This document shows positions 1-6,525 of a stretch of 7,884 nt of DNA, piece after piece. A model generated the notes under the pieces. It was not told the origin of the DNA and made no database searches. It saw nothing but the letters and a program-made list of their open reading frames with translations. Source of the stretch: Balneolaceae bacterium (GTDB lineage Bacteria; Bacteroidota; Rhodothermia; Balneolales; Balneolaceae); NCBI GenBank assembly GCA_007129085.1, contig SKWF01000114.1, positions 1-7,884 on the forward strand, given 5' to 3'. Position 1 is the stretch's first letter, and every line of letters starts with the position of its first letter. A program made the translations under genes and the position numbers.

Positions 1-429
1 ATTGAGATTGAACATGGCGTAATGATGGTGGAGCTGTTTGAGGATGACGCTCCCGGAACTGTAAAAAACTTCGCATCACTCGCCAATAAAGGATTTTACG
101 ATGGGCTTACCTTTCATCGTGTGATTCCGGATTTTGTTGTGCAGGGCGGCTGCCCTGATGGAACCGGAGCAGGCGGACCGGGATATACCATCGATTGCGA
201 GCTGGATGGCGATAAACAGTACCACGAGCGGGGAGTATTATCAATGGCCCACGCCGGACGCGATACCGGTGGGTCCCAGTTTTTTATCTGTCACAGCCGT
301 AAAAATACCGCACATCTTGATGGCAAGCACACCGTGTTTGGCAAAGTTGTGGAGAATGTAGATCTGGTGGATGAAATCGAAGCAGATGATAAGATTATTG
401 CCATCCGTATTCTTGACGATTCCAAGTAG
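1..429 (+). CDS. Cyclophilin-type peptidyl-prolyl cis-trans isomerase, 5'-truncated
   Basis: This enzyme catalyses cis-trans isomerisation of proline peptide bonds during protein folding. The frame is open from base 1, so the true start lies before the window; 142 residues are visible, close to a full small bacterial cyclophilin of 145-170 residues. The core active-site stretch FHRVIPDFVVQGG is present, with the catalytic Arg and the Phe and Gln of the substrate pocket. It is followed by GSQFFI and by LDGKHTVFGKV. The residue equivalent to Trp121 of human CypA is His (in AHLDGKH), a common bacterial substitution expected to weaken cyclosporin binding. No signal peptide can be judged because the N-terminus is missing; the lack of a linker or extra domain suggests a cytoplasmic single-domain form. 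The gene ends at TAG 427-429, 74 bp before the next gene. Family assignment is very secure; the particular paralogue is not. Confidence 0.95.
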   Translation: MEIEHGVMMVELFEDDAPGTVKNFASLANKGFYDGLTFHRVIPDFVVQGGCPDGTGAGGPGYTIDCELDGDKQYHERGVLSMAHAGRDTGGSQFFICHSRKNTAHLDGKHTVFGKVVENVDLVDEIEADDKIIAIRILDDSK

Positions 430-462
430 AGGCTAAACTACTTTAAATCTCCCGGTGTACCT

Positions 463-470
463 TAGGTTTG
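463..470 (+). promoter_or_regulatory. Possible Bacteroidetes-type -7 element upstream of the SUMF1-like gene
   Basis: TAGGTTTG matches TAnnTTTG, the -7 consensus of Bacteroidetes primary sigma factors, exactly. It would place transcription start near 476, about 28 bases before the ATG at 504. No clear TTG -33 element lies at the expected distance, so the call is weak and rests on one short motif. Confidence 0.28.
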
Positions 471-483
471 ATGTAGCGCCTTA

Positions 484-505
484 ATATACTATATTAGTAG
501 TATAT
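484..505 (+). repeat. 8-bp inverted repeat overlapping a start codon
   Basis: ATATACTA (484-491) and TAGTATAT (498-505) are perfect inverted complements separated by the 6 bases TATTAG. The right arm includes the first two bases of the ATG at 504. As DNA it could be a symmetric operator; as RNA it would form a hairpin hiding the start codon. It is AT-only apart from one C and one G per pair of arms, so chance cannot be excluded. Confidence 0.4.
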
Positions 506-1265
506 GAAGCGAGAAATATTATTCGGCCTAATTCTTCTGTTTTTTTCGGGATGTGCACTGTTTAAATCATCAATCCATGATGAACTTCTGCCCATGGAGA
601 TGACAGAGGTGCCGGGTGGCGCATTTTTGATGGGAGATATATTTAATGAAGAGAATGAGGATGCTATACCGATCCACGAGGTTACTCTGCCCGATTTTGA
701 AATCGGAACCTACGAAGTAACCTATGAACAGTACGATGCGTTTGCTGAGGCTACGGATAGGGAGCTGCCAAAAGATGATGGTCGCGGACGCGGCCGGCGA
801 GCGGTGGTGAATGTAGACTGGTTTGATGCGAGGGAGTTTTGCCGCGCTTATGGGTACGATCTGCCTACAGAGCAGCAGTGGGAGTATGCGGCAAGGTCGG
901 GCGGTAAAGAACAAGTAGTAGCCGGAACGAACGACAGCAGTGAATTCGAAGATTATGCTCGTTTCAGTGGTAATAGTGGCACGTTTAGCTTTTGGGTGGG
1001 GTCAAAAAAGCCGAATGACCTTGGGTTGTACGATATGAGCGGAAATGTGGCGGAGTGGATTGGAGAGTGGTATTCATTTTACAAGGCTGAATCTGATTCT
1101 ATTGAGTATTATCCTTTAGAAGAGCGCGATATGCGGGTAATACGCGGTGGTAGTTTCAGGCATCCGGTACATATCTCACATACGTATTATCGGGTAGGAT
1201 TTTTGGCAGATTCTAAAAGTTCGAATGTGGGCTTTCGGTGTGCATCGCGGATAGAAGAGTCGTAA
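504..1265 (+). CDS. SUMF1/FGE-like lipoprotein (formylglycine-generating-enzyme fold, probably not catalytic)
   Basis: A 253-residue lipoprotein. The first 16 residues are a short signal peptide ending in the lipobox F-S-G-Cys17. The rest is one FGE-sulfatase (SUMF1) domain: VPGG and FLMGD (36-45), an EIGTYEVTYEQYDAF helix (66-80), LPTEQQWEYAAR (120-131), LGLYDMSGNVAEWI (173-186), VIRGGSF (212-218) and VGFRCA (242-247). True formylglycine-generating enzymes carry a copper-binding Cys pair shortly after the GGS motif; here that stretch (FRHPVHISHTYYR) has none, and the only cysteines are 17, 113 and 246. It is therefore more likely a structural or binding member of the family, as are the gliding lipoproteins GldJ and GldK, though those are much longer. 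ATG 504 is the first start after an in-frame TAG at 498 and gives the signal peptide. ackA follows on the same strand after 44 bp, so cotranscription is possible. The partner is unknown. Confidence 0.88.
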   Translation: MKREILFGLILLFFSGCALFKSSIHDELLPMEMTEVPGGAFLMGDIFNEENEDAIPIHEVTLPDFEIGTYEVTYEQYDAFAEATDRELPKDDGRGRGRRAVVNVDWFDAREFCRAYGYDLPTEQQWEYAARSGGKEQVVAGTNDSSEFEDYARFSGNSGTFSFWVGSKKPNDLGLYDMSGNVAEWIGEWYSFYKAESDSIEYYPLEERDMRVIRGGSFRHPVHISHTYYRVGFLADSKSSNVGFRCASRIEES

Positions 1266-1291
1266 CTTATAGTACTCTCTCTATAGAACTG

Positions 1292-1300
1292 GATGAGGGA
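1292..1300 (+). promoter_or_regulatory. Shine-Dalgarno-like purine run before ackA
   Basis: GATGAGGGA contains GAGG/AGGG about 10 bases before GTG 1310. It is the clearest ribosome-binding-like site in the window and is the only argument for GTG 1310 over ATG 1331, which has no comparable purine run ahead of it. Confidence 0.4.
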
Positions 1301-1309
1301 TAAATAAAT

Positions 1310-2554
1310 GTGAATCTAAGTTCATCACCCATGCTCGTACTTGTAATAAATTGTGGCAGCTCGTCTGTAAAATATAATCTTATTGAATCATCGGAGGAGC
1401 GGGATGTCTGCAAAGGGATGATCGAACGAATTGGTGCGGTTACCTCTATCGTAAAACACGAACCGGTTGGGAAAAAGCACACAAAAGATGCCCGGGCGAT
1501 CTCCAATCATACCGAGGCTTTGCAGGAAATTTTGGACTACCTGTTGAGCCCCGAAAATAAGATTATCAACTCGCCTTCTGATATAAAAGCGGTTGGACAC
1601 CGGGTGGTGCATGGTGGAGAAATGTTTAAAGATTCTGTATTGATTGATGAAGATGTGGAAAACGCCATTGAGCAGGCATTTGATCTTGCGCCACTCCACA
1701 ACCCACCCAATTTGAGGGGGATAAAAGCGGCCCAGAAAAATCTACCGGATGTTCCACATGTAGCGGTTTTTGATACGGCATTTCATCATTCGTTACCGGC
1801 AGAAGCGTATCTATATGGAATTCCGAACCGGTTTTACCGGCGCTATAAAATTCGGAAATACGGCTTTCACGGTACGTCGCACTATTATGTGAGCCGCCAA
1901 TATTACAAGCAGATCGACAAACCGGTAGAGGATACAAAAGTAATCACCTGTCATTTAGGAAATGGGGCATCGCTGAGCGCAGTAGATGGCGGCAAGTCGA
2001 TCGATACGTCAATGGGGTTTACACCGCTTTCCGGTTTGGTGATGGGAACCCGGAGTGGAGATATTGATCCGTCAATTCTGTTCTACCTGGTGGAGAAAGA
2101 GGAGCTGCCATTGCAAAATCTCCATGCGCTGCTGAATAGACATAGCGGATTGCTGGGGCTAAGCGGCTATGCGGGTGACATGCGCGATTTGATTGAGGAG
2201 GCGAACAATGGTGATCGACGATGCCAGCAGGCGATTGATGTGTTCTGCTATAAAATTAAGCAGTACGTTGGGTCGTATATTGCATCAATGAATGGGTGTG
2301 ATGCCATTGTTTTTACTGCGGGTATTGGGGAGAACTCATCCTTGATTCGAAAACAGTCGCTCCAAAATATGGAGTATATGGGGATTGAGGTAGATGAAGA
2401 GAAAAACAATAATATTGAAAGAGGAAAAGTACAGAAAATTAGCGCGGACTCATCAAAAACGGATGTGTATGTGATACCGACAAATGAGGAATTGGTAATT
2501 GCCATCGATACGGCAAAAATTGCGTTGGCTGCGGATCAGTCGCCCTGGGTATAA
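1310..2554 (+). CDS. ackA: Acetate kinase
   Basis: A cytoplasmic ASKHA-fold enzyme that interconverts acetyl phosphate + ADP and acetate + ATP. With phosphotransacetylase it forms the overflow/acetate-assimilation route. All key residues are present and spaced as in the Methanosarcina thermophila enzyme: Asn14 (INCGSSS), Arg98 (GHRVVHGGE), His130 (APLHNPP), Asp155 (FDTAFH), His187 (YGFHGTSH), His215 (CHLGNG), Arg248 (MGTRSGD) and Glu393 (TNEEL). The length of 414 is slightly above the usual ~400. The start is ambiguous. GTG 1310 has a GAGG about 11 bases upstream (1295-1298), while ATG 1331 would begin MLVLVINCGSSS, which fits the family N-terminus best and gives 407 residues. No pta gene lies in the window; the partner must be elsewhere. 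A hairpin follows 33 bp after the stop. The enzyme identity is certain; only the start is open. Confidence 0.97.
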   Translation: MNLSSSPMLVLVINCGSSSVKYNLIESSEERDVCKGMIERIGAVTSIVKHEPVGKKHTKDARAISNHTEALQEILDYLLSPENKIINSPSDIKAVGHRVVHGGEMFKDSVLIDEDVENAIEQAFDLAPLHNPPNLRGIKAAQKNLPDVPHVAVFDTAFHHSLPAEAYLYGIPNRFYRRYKIRKYGFHGTSHYYVSRQYYKQIDKPVEDTKVITCHLGNGASLSAVDGGKSIDTSMGFTPLSGLVMGTRSGDIDPSILFYLVEKEELPLQNLHALLNRHSGLLGLSGYAGDMRDLIEEANNGDRRCQQAIDVFCYKIKQYVGSYIASMNGCDAIVFTAGIGENSSLIRKQSLQNMEYMGIEVDEEKNNNIERGKVQKISADSSKTDVYVIPTNEELVIAIDTAKIALAADQSPWV

Positions 2555-2587
2555 ATAAATAGGTTTAGCAAAAGAGAGGAATTAAAA

Positions 2588-2615
2588 AACCCGGACAGCT
2601 TTTGCCGGCCGGGTT
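2588..2615 (-). terminator. Intrinsic terminator between convergent genes
   Basis: AACCCGG (2588-2594) and CCGGGTT (2609-2615) form a 7-bp stem around a 14-base loop. Read on the minus strand the stem is followed by TTTT and AATT, a good U-tract, so it should end the transcript of the minus-strand lipoprotein gene, whose stop is about 65 bp upstream in that direction. Read on the plus strand it follows ackA by 33 bp, but the trailing sequence (TTCATATTTG) is a weaker U-tract; partial bidirectional action is plausible. Confidence 0.72.
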
Positions 2616-2680
2616 CATATTTGTGTCTGCTGTTTTAACCGAATACGATAATCATCTGCTGACTATCGGCCTGAAAACAG

Positions 2681-4783
2681 TTAGTCTTCGACCAGACAAT
2701 CGCCTTCTTGGTTATTATCGAAGCTGTTTGCAGTACAGATATCATCGTTGGCTTCACCTTCGTCGGTGACCCATATACCGTATTCTCCACTAAAGTTGAA
2801 TTCACTATCGGTAACAGTTGCCTGTCCTTCAGTTGTTCGGCCACCAATAACAAGCATAGCGTCATAGCTGGCATTCCAAAAGTCATCTCCACCACCATAC
2901 TGAAAAATGGCATGTTCGATGGAGTTACCTGATTGCGGGCTTACGATGTTTATACCCATCCACCAACCCGGATCTTCCTCGGTGCCGGTAAATAAGACAG
3001 GGTTATTTTCGTTACCGTCTACAACGAATACTGTTTCACCCCCACTCCGAAGGCCTGAGCCGCTAGTAAATTCGAATTGAGCACCGGCGAGAATGGTTAA
3101 CTCTGTATTGCCAACTACCTCAGTGAGACTATCCATTCGGTAAGGAACATTTAGTGCATTCCAAACCACAGCACCGCCTTCCACATCGCTGTCTTCTACA
3201 AAGACGAAGTCGTTGCCATTGTTTCCACTGTAATCTGAACCGCTATCGAGATAATGGATATTATTTGCGTAGACGTACGCGGCCCCTGAATTATTTTCAG
3301 TAAATGTATTGGCGCCTGAATTTCTCATGTCTGAATCTTCATCGGATATGCGCAAACCATAACCTCCACCGTGACGTAGCGTTGTGTTAGTTACAGAAAG
3401 TAGCGCCCGAGAGGTTCGCCCACCGATTACCAGATTAGCAAGATTACTGTGTGTACCCCAGAATCCATCACTGTGGCCGGCATACTCAATAATGGCATCT
3501 GCCATGCTGTTATTCGGGTTTGTTGCACCTTGAAGCTGAATTCCTCTCCACCATCCAGGATCCTGTTCAGTTCCGGTAAAAAGTGTCCCTTCGTGATTGC
3601 CATTTTCATGTTCGCGATCGGTTCCTTCAACCGTAAAAACACCATCTCCGGTAAAGCTCAATGCTGCCGCACTTTCAAAGCGGTACTCACCACCTGCTTC
3701 AATCGTAAAGTCCACATTACGAACTTCCACTTCATCATTGATGACATAGGGAACATTAATTGCCTGCCAGATTCGGTCTTCATCATCAAGAGGGCTTCCA
3801 ACATCGACCCAAACCACATCGTTGTCATTTCCAGTGAAATCAGAGTTGTCGCTAAGATTATGAACTCGTTTGGCATCAATGTGAACAGCTCCTTCACTGT
3901 TGGCGATGTAAGTATTATTTCCAGAGTCCCTGAGTTCTGAATCATTTCTAACCTTGAGACCAACGCCATCTGCTTCCCGCAAGGTACTATTGGTAATCTG
4001 TACACGTGCACTTGTACCTTCCGTTCGGCTGCCAACAAGCACGTTTGAATAGGTATCTTGTGTTCTCCAGAAGCCAGAGTTTCCTCCATATTCCACAATC
4101 ACATAATTGAGCAGATTGGATGTACTTTGTGTTGTATTGAACTGAATACCGTTCCAGTGGCCTCGTACTTCTTCAGTGCCTGTAAAACGGATAGAGTCCT
4201 GCTCGGTTCCATTAGCAATGAGGGTTCCATCTTCACTAACGACCATTTCTGTACCCACTTCAAACTCAATTCGAGTCCCAGGTTCGATCGTCAGCTCATC
4301 CCTAACCTGAAAACCATCTGTGACGATATAAAGTACATTAGACACCCAATTGGTGGGTTCGGTTATATTTGAGTTAATCTCTTCGACAGCTCTTACTTCA
4401 AATGCCATGTTGGCACTATCGGATTCACCTTCTGCAGAAACTTCAAGTGATACTTCAAACTCGCCTTCCACATCTGCTTCAAACGTAGTAGTGGATGATG
4501 AGGGATCATCAAGTTCTGCATTGCTATCACCAGGTACCGAAAGAGTCCAGGAATATTCAATATCGTTACTTCCTGTTACGCTTGAATTGCCGGCATCCAG
4601 CGTTACGGTTTCACCCAATGAAGGTTCTTCCGGTGATACTGTGAATGCCGCATCAACTGTTATTGGATCAGGATCCGGGTCGGTACTTGTTGGATCATCA
4701 CTACAGGCAGCAAGTAGTAAACCAACGGCCAGTAGTGGTAACGCAACATTTTTTAAGGAGAATAGCCTGCGAATAAACCGCAT
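2681..4783 (-). CDS. Large acidic lipoprotein: PKD-like domain plus three beta-helix-like repeat units
   Basis: No specific function is recognised. From ATG 4783 the protein has 700 residues. A classic lipoprotein signal (MRFIRR, hydrophobic core, LLLAAC) gives lipidated Cys27, then a Thr/Asp/Pro linker. Residues 44-132 look like one PKD/Ig-like domain. Residues 145-333, 336-536 and 539-700 are three related units rich in beta strands. Each carries FTGTE (200, 402, 598), then G-(H/W)-W-x-G-I, then V/I-E-Y-(G/A)-G or QYGGG before FW, then G-(S/G)-R-T. This resembles right-handed parallel beta-helix proteins that bind or cleave polysaccharides, but no catalytic motif is visible. The third unit ends early and holds a Cys pair (683, 696). 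The mature part has only two lysines and is strongly acidic. An upstream in-frame ATG at 4819 would add 12 residues, including two Glu, ahead of the signal peptide; 4783 is preferred. It probably sits on the cell surface or outer-membrane leaflet. No T9SS tail is seen. Confidence 0.85.
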   Translation of the reverse strand: MRFIRRLFSLKNVALPLLAVGLLLAACSDDPTSTDPDPDPITVDAAFTVSPEEPSLGETVTLDAGNSSVTGSNDIEYSWTLSVPGDSNAELDDPSSSTTTFEADVEGEFEVSLEVSAEGESDSANMAFEVRAVEEINSNITEPTNWVSNVLYIVTDGFQVRDELTIEPGTRIEFEVGTEMVVSEDGTLIANGTEQDSIRFTGTEEVRGHWNGIQFNTTQSTSNLLNYVIVEYGGNSGFWRTQDTYSNVLVGSRTEGTSARVQITNSTLREADGVGLKVRNDSELRDSGNNTYIANSEGAVHIDAKRVHNLSDNSDFTGNDNDVVWVDVGSPLDDEDRIWQAINVPYVINDEVEVRNVDFTIEAGGEYRFESAAALSFTGDGVFTVEGTDREHENGNHEGTLFTGTEQDPGWWRGIQLQGATNPNNSMADAIIEYAGHSDGFWGTHSNLANLVIGGRTSRALLSVTNTTLRHGGGYGLRISDEDSDMRNSGANTFTENNSGAAYVYANNIHYLDSGSDYSGNNGNDFVFVEDSDVEGGAVVWNALNVPYRMDSLTEVVGNTELTILAGAQFEFTSGSGLRSGGETVFVVDGNENNPVLFTGTEEDPGWWMGINIVSPQSGNSIEHAIFQYGGGDDFWNASYDAMLVIGGRTTEGQATVTDSEFNFSGEYGIWVTDEGEANDDICTANSFDNNQEGDCLVED
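2684..4351 (-). repeat. Three tandem ~590-605-bp coding repeats
   Basis: Unit 1 spans about 4351-3785, unit 2 about 3778-3176, and unit 3 about 3169-2684, in the minus-strand lipoprotein gene. The FTGTE motif recurs at intervals of 202 and 196 residues. Units 2 and 3 are closest (both have DPGWW-x-GI, IGGRT and NVPY shortly after the unit start); unit 1 is more diverged (VRGHWNGI, VGSRT). At DNA level the copies are well diverged, so these are old internal duplications rather than a recent tandem expansion. Confidence 0.75.
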
Positions 4784-5099
4784 GCCTTTATTTTGAGCTA
4801 TATGTAATTCTGTTTCCATGTTAATAGTTTTTTCGTGTGAATATTAATCGCCAATACATGATCTATAAATAGAACATTACAGGGCTCTTCTTTAATAGCG
4901 TAAAAATTGGATCAGAACTGTCATTTAATTTTAAAAAAATCAGTTATTTACAATTAAAATAGAGAAAAGTGCGTCGGAAGGGCGGTAGTGGCACTTTGTT
5001 ATTGTTAATTTTTTATCTGAATAAGAGGCTATTCAGACTATTGCATAAAAAGGGAGAGTAATCCGACGGGGCAGGTTGAAGAAATTAATTGGATGAATT
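4784..5099. other. AT-rich intergenic region between two minus-strand genes
   Basis: About 316 bp without a convincing gene. It includes the optional 36-bp N-terminal extension of the lipoprotein gene (to 4819), then an AT-rich block (roughly 4895-4965) suited to a promoter for that gene. I could not identify a clean -33/-7 or -35/-10 pair. A perfect 8-bp inverted repeat lies at 5016-5037. There is no strong intrinsic terminator for the copper-chaperone pair, so readthrough into the lipoprotein gene cannot be ruled out. Confidence 0.5.
5016..5037. repeat. 8-bp perfect inverted repeat downstream of the copper-chaperone pair
   Basis: TCTGAATA (5016-5023) and TATTCAGA (5030-5037) flank a 6-base spacer, AGAGGC. 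Neither strand has a T-tract after the stem (the minus strand continues TAAAAAATTAAC), so it is not a standard rho-independent terminator. It could be a transcript-end hairpin, an RNA stabiliser or an operator for the gene starting at 4783. Confidence 0.45.
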
Positions 5100-5567
5100 C
5101 TATAGCCGTACGGGAATATCGAGAACAACCTCACCGTAGTTTTCAAAGTTGAGAGTGAGCTCAAAGCTGTCTCCATCACTAATGGAACGGGTTAATTGAA
5201 TGAGCATAATATGCATGCCACCCTGCTCGAGTCGTATTGTGGACTGCACGGGAATATCAACACTCTCTAATTCGCGCATGCCCACCATGTCGTTCTCCTG
5301 TTCGTACGATTCGTGAATCTCCACATTTTGTGCCACGTCTGATTCTGCCGAGAGTAATCGATCATCTTCATCGGTGAAATTGGTGATTAAAAAGTAGGCA
5401 GCGCTCATACGTCCTTCACTGCCGGGCCGGGCCCATGCACCTTCAATTTCAATACCATCACCATCAACCATCTGCTGACTGCTATCAGGGCGTTCATCAG
5501 AACTACACGCTGTTGCAGCGAAAAGCAGGGCAAATAGAAGAGTCGCGAATAGTGAAATATTTTTCAT
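5100..5567 (-). CDS. PCu(A)C-family periplasmic copper chaperone, lipoprotein
   Basis: This 155-residue protein belongs to the PCu(A)C family (DUF461), which binds Cu(I) in the cell envelope and passes it to the CuA site of cytochrome c oxidase or to Sco proteins. The signal peptide ends at A-T-A-Cys21, so it should be lipid-anchored. The core begins at IEGAWARPG (41-49) and SAAYFLITN (55-63). The copper motif H(M)X10MX21HXM is met exactly by His85, Met97, His119 and Met121 (the last two in GGMHIML); the optional Met after His85 is Glu. Met94 is an extra nearby sulphur ligand candidate. Its ATG begins 2 bp after the stop of the upstream Sco gene, so the two are almost certainly one transcript and act together. 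There is no Shine-Dalgarno; translation may be coupled to sco. The family assignment is firm; the exact recipient oxidase is inferred. Confidence 0.94.
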   Translation of the reverse strand: MKNISLFATLLFALLFAATACSSDERPDSSQQMVDGDGIEIEGAWARPGSEGRMSAAYFLITNFTDEDDRLLSAESDVAQNVEIHESYEQENDMVGMRELESVDIPVQSTIRLEQGGMHIMLIQLTRSISDGDSFELTLNFENYGEVVLDIPVRL

Positions 5568-5569
5568 GG

Positions 5570-6154
5570 CTACAGTTTTTGGTGATCTTCAATGAAAATT
5601 TCGACGGGTGTCATGCTGCCGCCATAATCAAATACCAGGCGGGATCGCGAGTCGATTAGGAGTATTTTATCAGAGTGATTGATGAAATAAATATCCTGGT
5701 CTGATTTTTCAGCCAGCTCATCTGTAATATTGGTACGAACATTCACCCGCCTCATCAGCTCATCAATGGTTTCGGTGTCGCCGGTGAGGAAATGATACGG
5801 CTCAGTGTCCATATCAAAAGCAGAGGCGTAACTTTTCAGCACATCCGGGGTATCCCGTTCGGGGTCAAACGTGATTAAAATAAATTGTGTGTCATCGTCA
5901 CTGTCCAGCTCGTCGTGTACCTTTTTCAGGTTCGATGTGATGAACGAGCAGATATCGGGGCAGTGGGTGTAAATAAAGCCGACAAAAACAGGGTTACCTT
6001 CAAAATCATCAGGAAAAACCACGGTTTCACCATTTTGATTTACCAGCTCGTAGGAGTCGCCGGAATAATCATCCAGCCGATCGGGCCCGCAGCTTATCAG
6101 CAGGGTGGAGATTAACAGGGTAATAAAAATGAAAAACAGATATCGAAATTTCAT
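5570..6154 (-). CDS. SCO1/SenC-family copper chaperone, lipoprotein
   Basis: A 194-residue thioredoxin-fold copper protein of the Sco1/SenC/PrrC family, which helps assemble the CuA centre of cytochrome oxidase by delivering copper or reducing the site's cysteines. The signal peptide ends in L-I-S-Cys22, so it is anchored as a lipoprotein rather than by the transmembrane helix of mitochondrial Sco. The copper site is complete: Cys65 and Cys69 in THCPDIC, and His160 in FINHSD. FDPERDTPD (97-104) is the family's conserved Asp-containing segment. A DYGG stretch and C-terminal helix follow, as is usual. Length is typical. It is the first gene of a two-gene operon with PCu(A)C and is divergent from a TonB-dependent receptor. 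No oxidase subunit gene is in the window. The start at 6154 gives the expected signal peptide; no Shine-Dalgarno is seen. A near-match to the -7 element on the minus strand (6206-6199, AATTTTTG) is too weak to call. Confidence 0.96.
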   Translation of the reverse strand: MKFRYLFFIFITLLISTLLISCGPDRLDDYSGDSYELVNQNGETVVFPDDFEGNPVFVGFIYTHCPDICSFITSNLKKVHDELDSDDDTQFILITFDPERDTPDVLKSYASAFDMDTEPYHFLTGDTETIDELMRRVNVRTNITDELAEKSDQDIYFINHSDKILLIDSRSRLVFDYGGSMTPVEIFIEDHQKL

Positions 6155-6380
6155 GCCGGAACAACGTATTTAATTAAAGTAGGAACGTAAATTACGCACA
6201 AAAATTGGTTTATGCGGGGCAATTCATCAACAATCTACACCGCAATCGTGAAACGGGTATGAAGTAATTTTTCGTGCAAATGTTTTCGGTTTGATGAACG
6301 TCGTATTCATGGATCTGAAGCTCAAATTCCAATTTAGAGATGGAAACATCATCCTATAGATAGATAGTTTTTCTGCTGAT

Positions 6381-6388
6381 TAGTTTTG
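6381..6388 (+). promoter_or_regulatory. Possible Bacteroidetes-type -7 element for the TonB receptor
   Basis: TAGTTTTG is an exact TAnnTTTG match. It would start transcription near 6394 and give a leader of about 150 bases that contains both hairpins before ATG 6547. No good TTG -33 element lies 19-21 bases upstream, so this is tentative. Confidence 0.28.
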
Positions 6389-6468
6389 TATTTCAAAACA
6401 TGGCTGTATCTTTTCGGCCGCTATAAATTAATCAGTTTGTTCTCATAAAAATATCAGCTCTGCTCACA

Positions 6469-6525
6469 TTGCTCAGTGGGGTAAAGATCTCAACCCAGGG
6501 CAAGCTGCAGGTTGCAGCAAAAAAA
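6469..6525 (+). promoter_or_regulatory. Candidate structured leader: two adjacent hairpins plus A-tract
   Basis: Hairpin A pairs TTGC (6469-6472) with GCAA (6500-6503) and TGGG (6477-6480) with CCCA (6494-6497), with an internal loop TCAG/GG and a 13-base apical loop. Hairpin B follows with no gap: GCTGCA (6504-6509), loop GGT, TGCAGC (6513-6518). Seven A residues (6519-6525) come next and the receptor's ATG is 21 bases further on. The A-tract argues against a terminator on the plus strand. It may be a cis-regulatory or RNA-stabilising element. No known riboswitch class was matched by eye. Confidence 0.4.

Noticed and set aside
2630..2680. 7-bp inverted repeat CTGTTTT/AAAACAG
   Set aside because: The loop of 37 bases is long and the arms are low-complexity. 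The neighbouring GC-rich hairpin at 2588-2615 explains termination better.
3449..3940. 163-codon plus-strand ORF opposite the large lipoprotein gene
   Set aside because: It lies wholly antisense to the repeat-bearing lipoprotein, has Cys- and Ile-rich low-quality composition and no recognisable domain. The low stop-codon frequency follows from the biased codons on the other strand. The same applies to plus-strand ORFs at 4058-4372 and 4350-4796.
4928..4960. AT-only inverted repeat ATTTTAA/TTAAAAT
   Set aside because: It consists only of A and T in an AT-rich block and is expected by chance.
6294..6359. 21-codon plus-strand ORF starting ATG 6294 in the divergent intergenic region
   Set aside because: No ribosome-binding site or recognisable motif. 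Only a one-mismatch -7-like TCGGTTTG lies just upstream, too close to serve. Most likely chance.
6504..6525. Intrinsic terminator or preQ1-type pseudoknot from GCTGCA/TGCAGC plus A-tract
   Set aside because: The hairpin is followed by A, not T, on the plus strand, and the minus strand has no T-tract after the stem. The 3-base loop cannot form the preQ1 pseudoknot with the A-rich tail.
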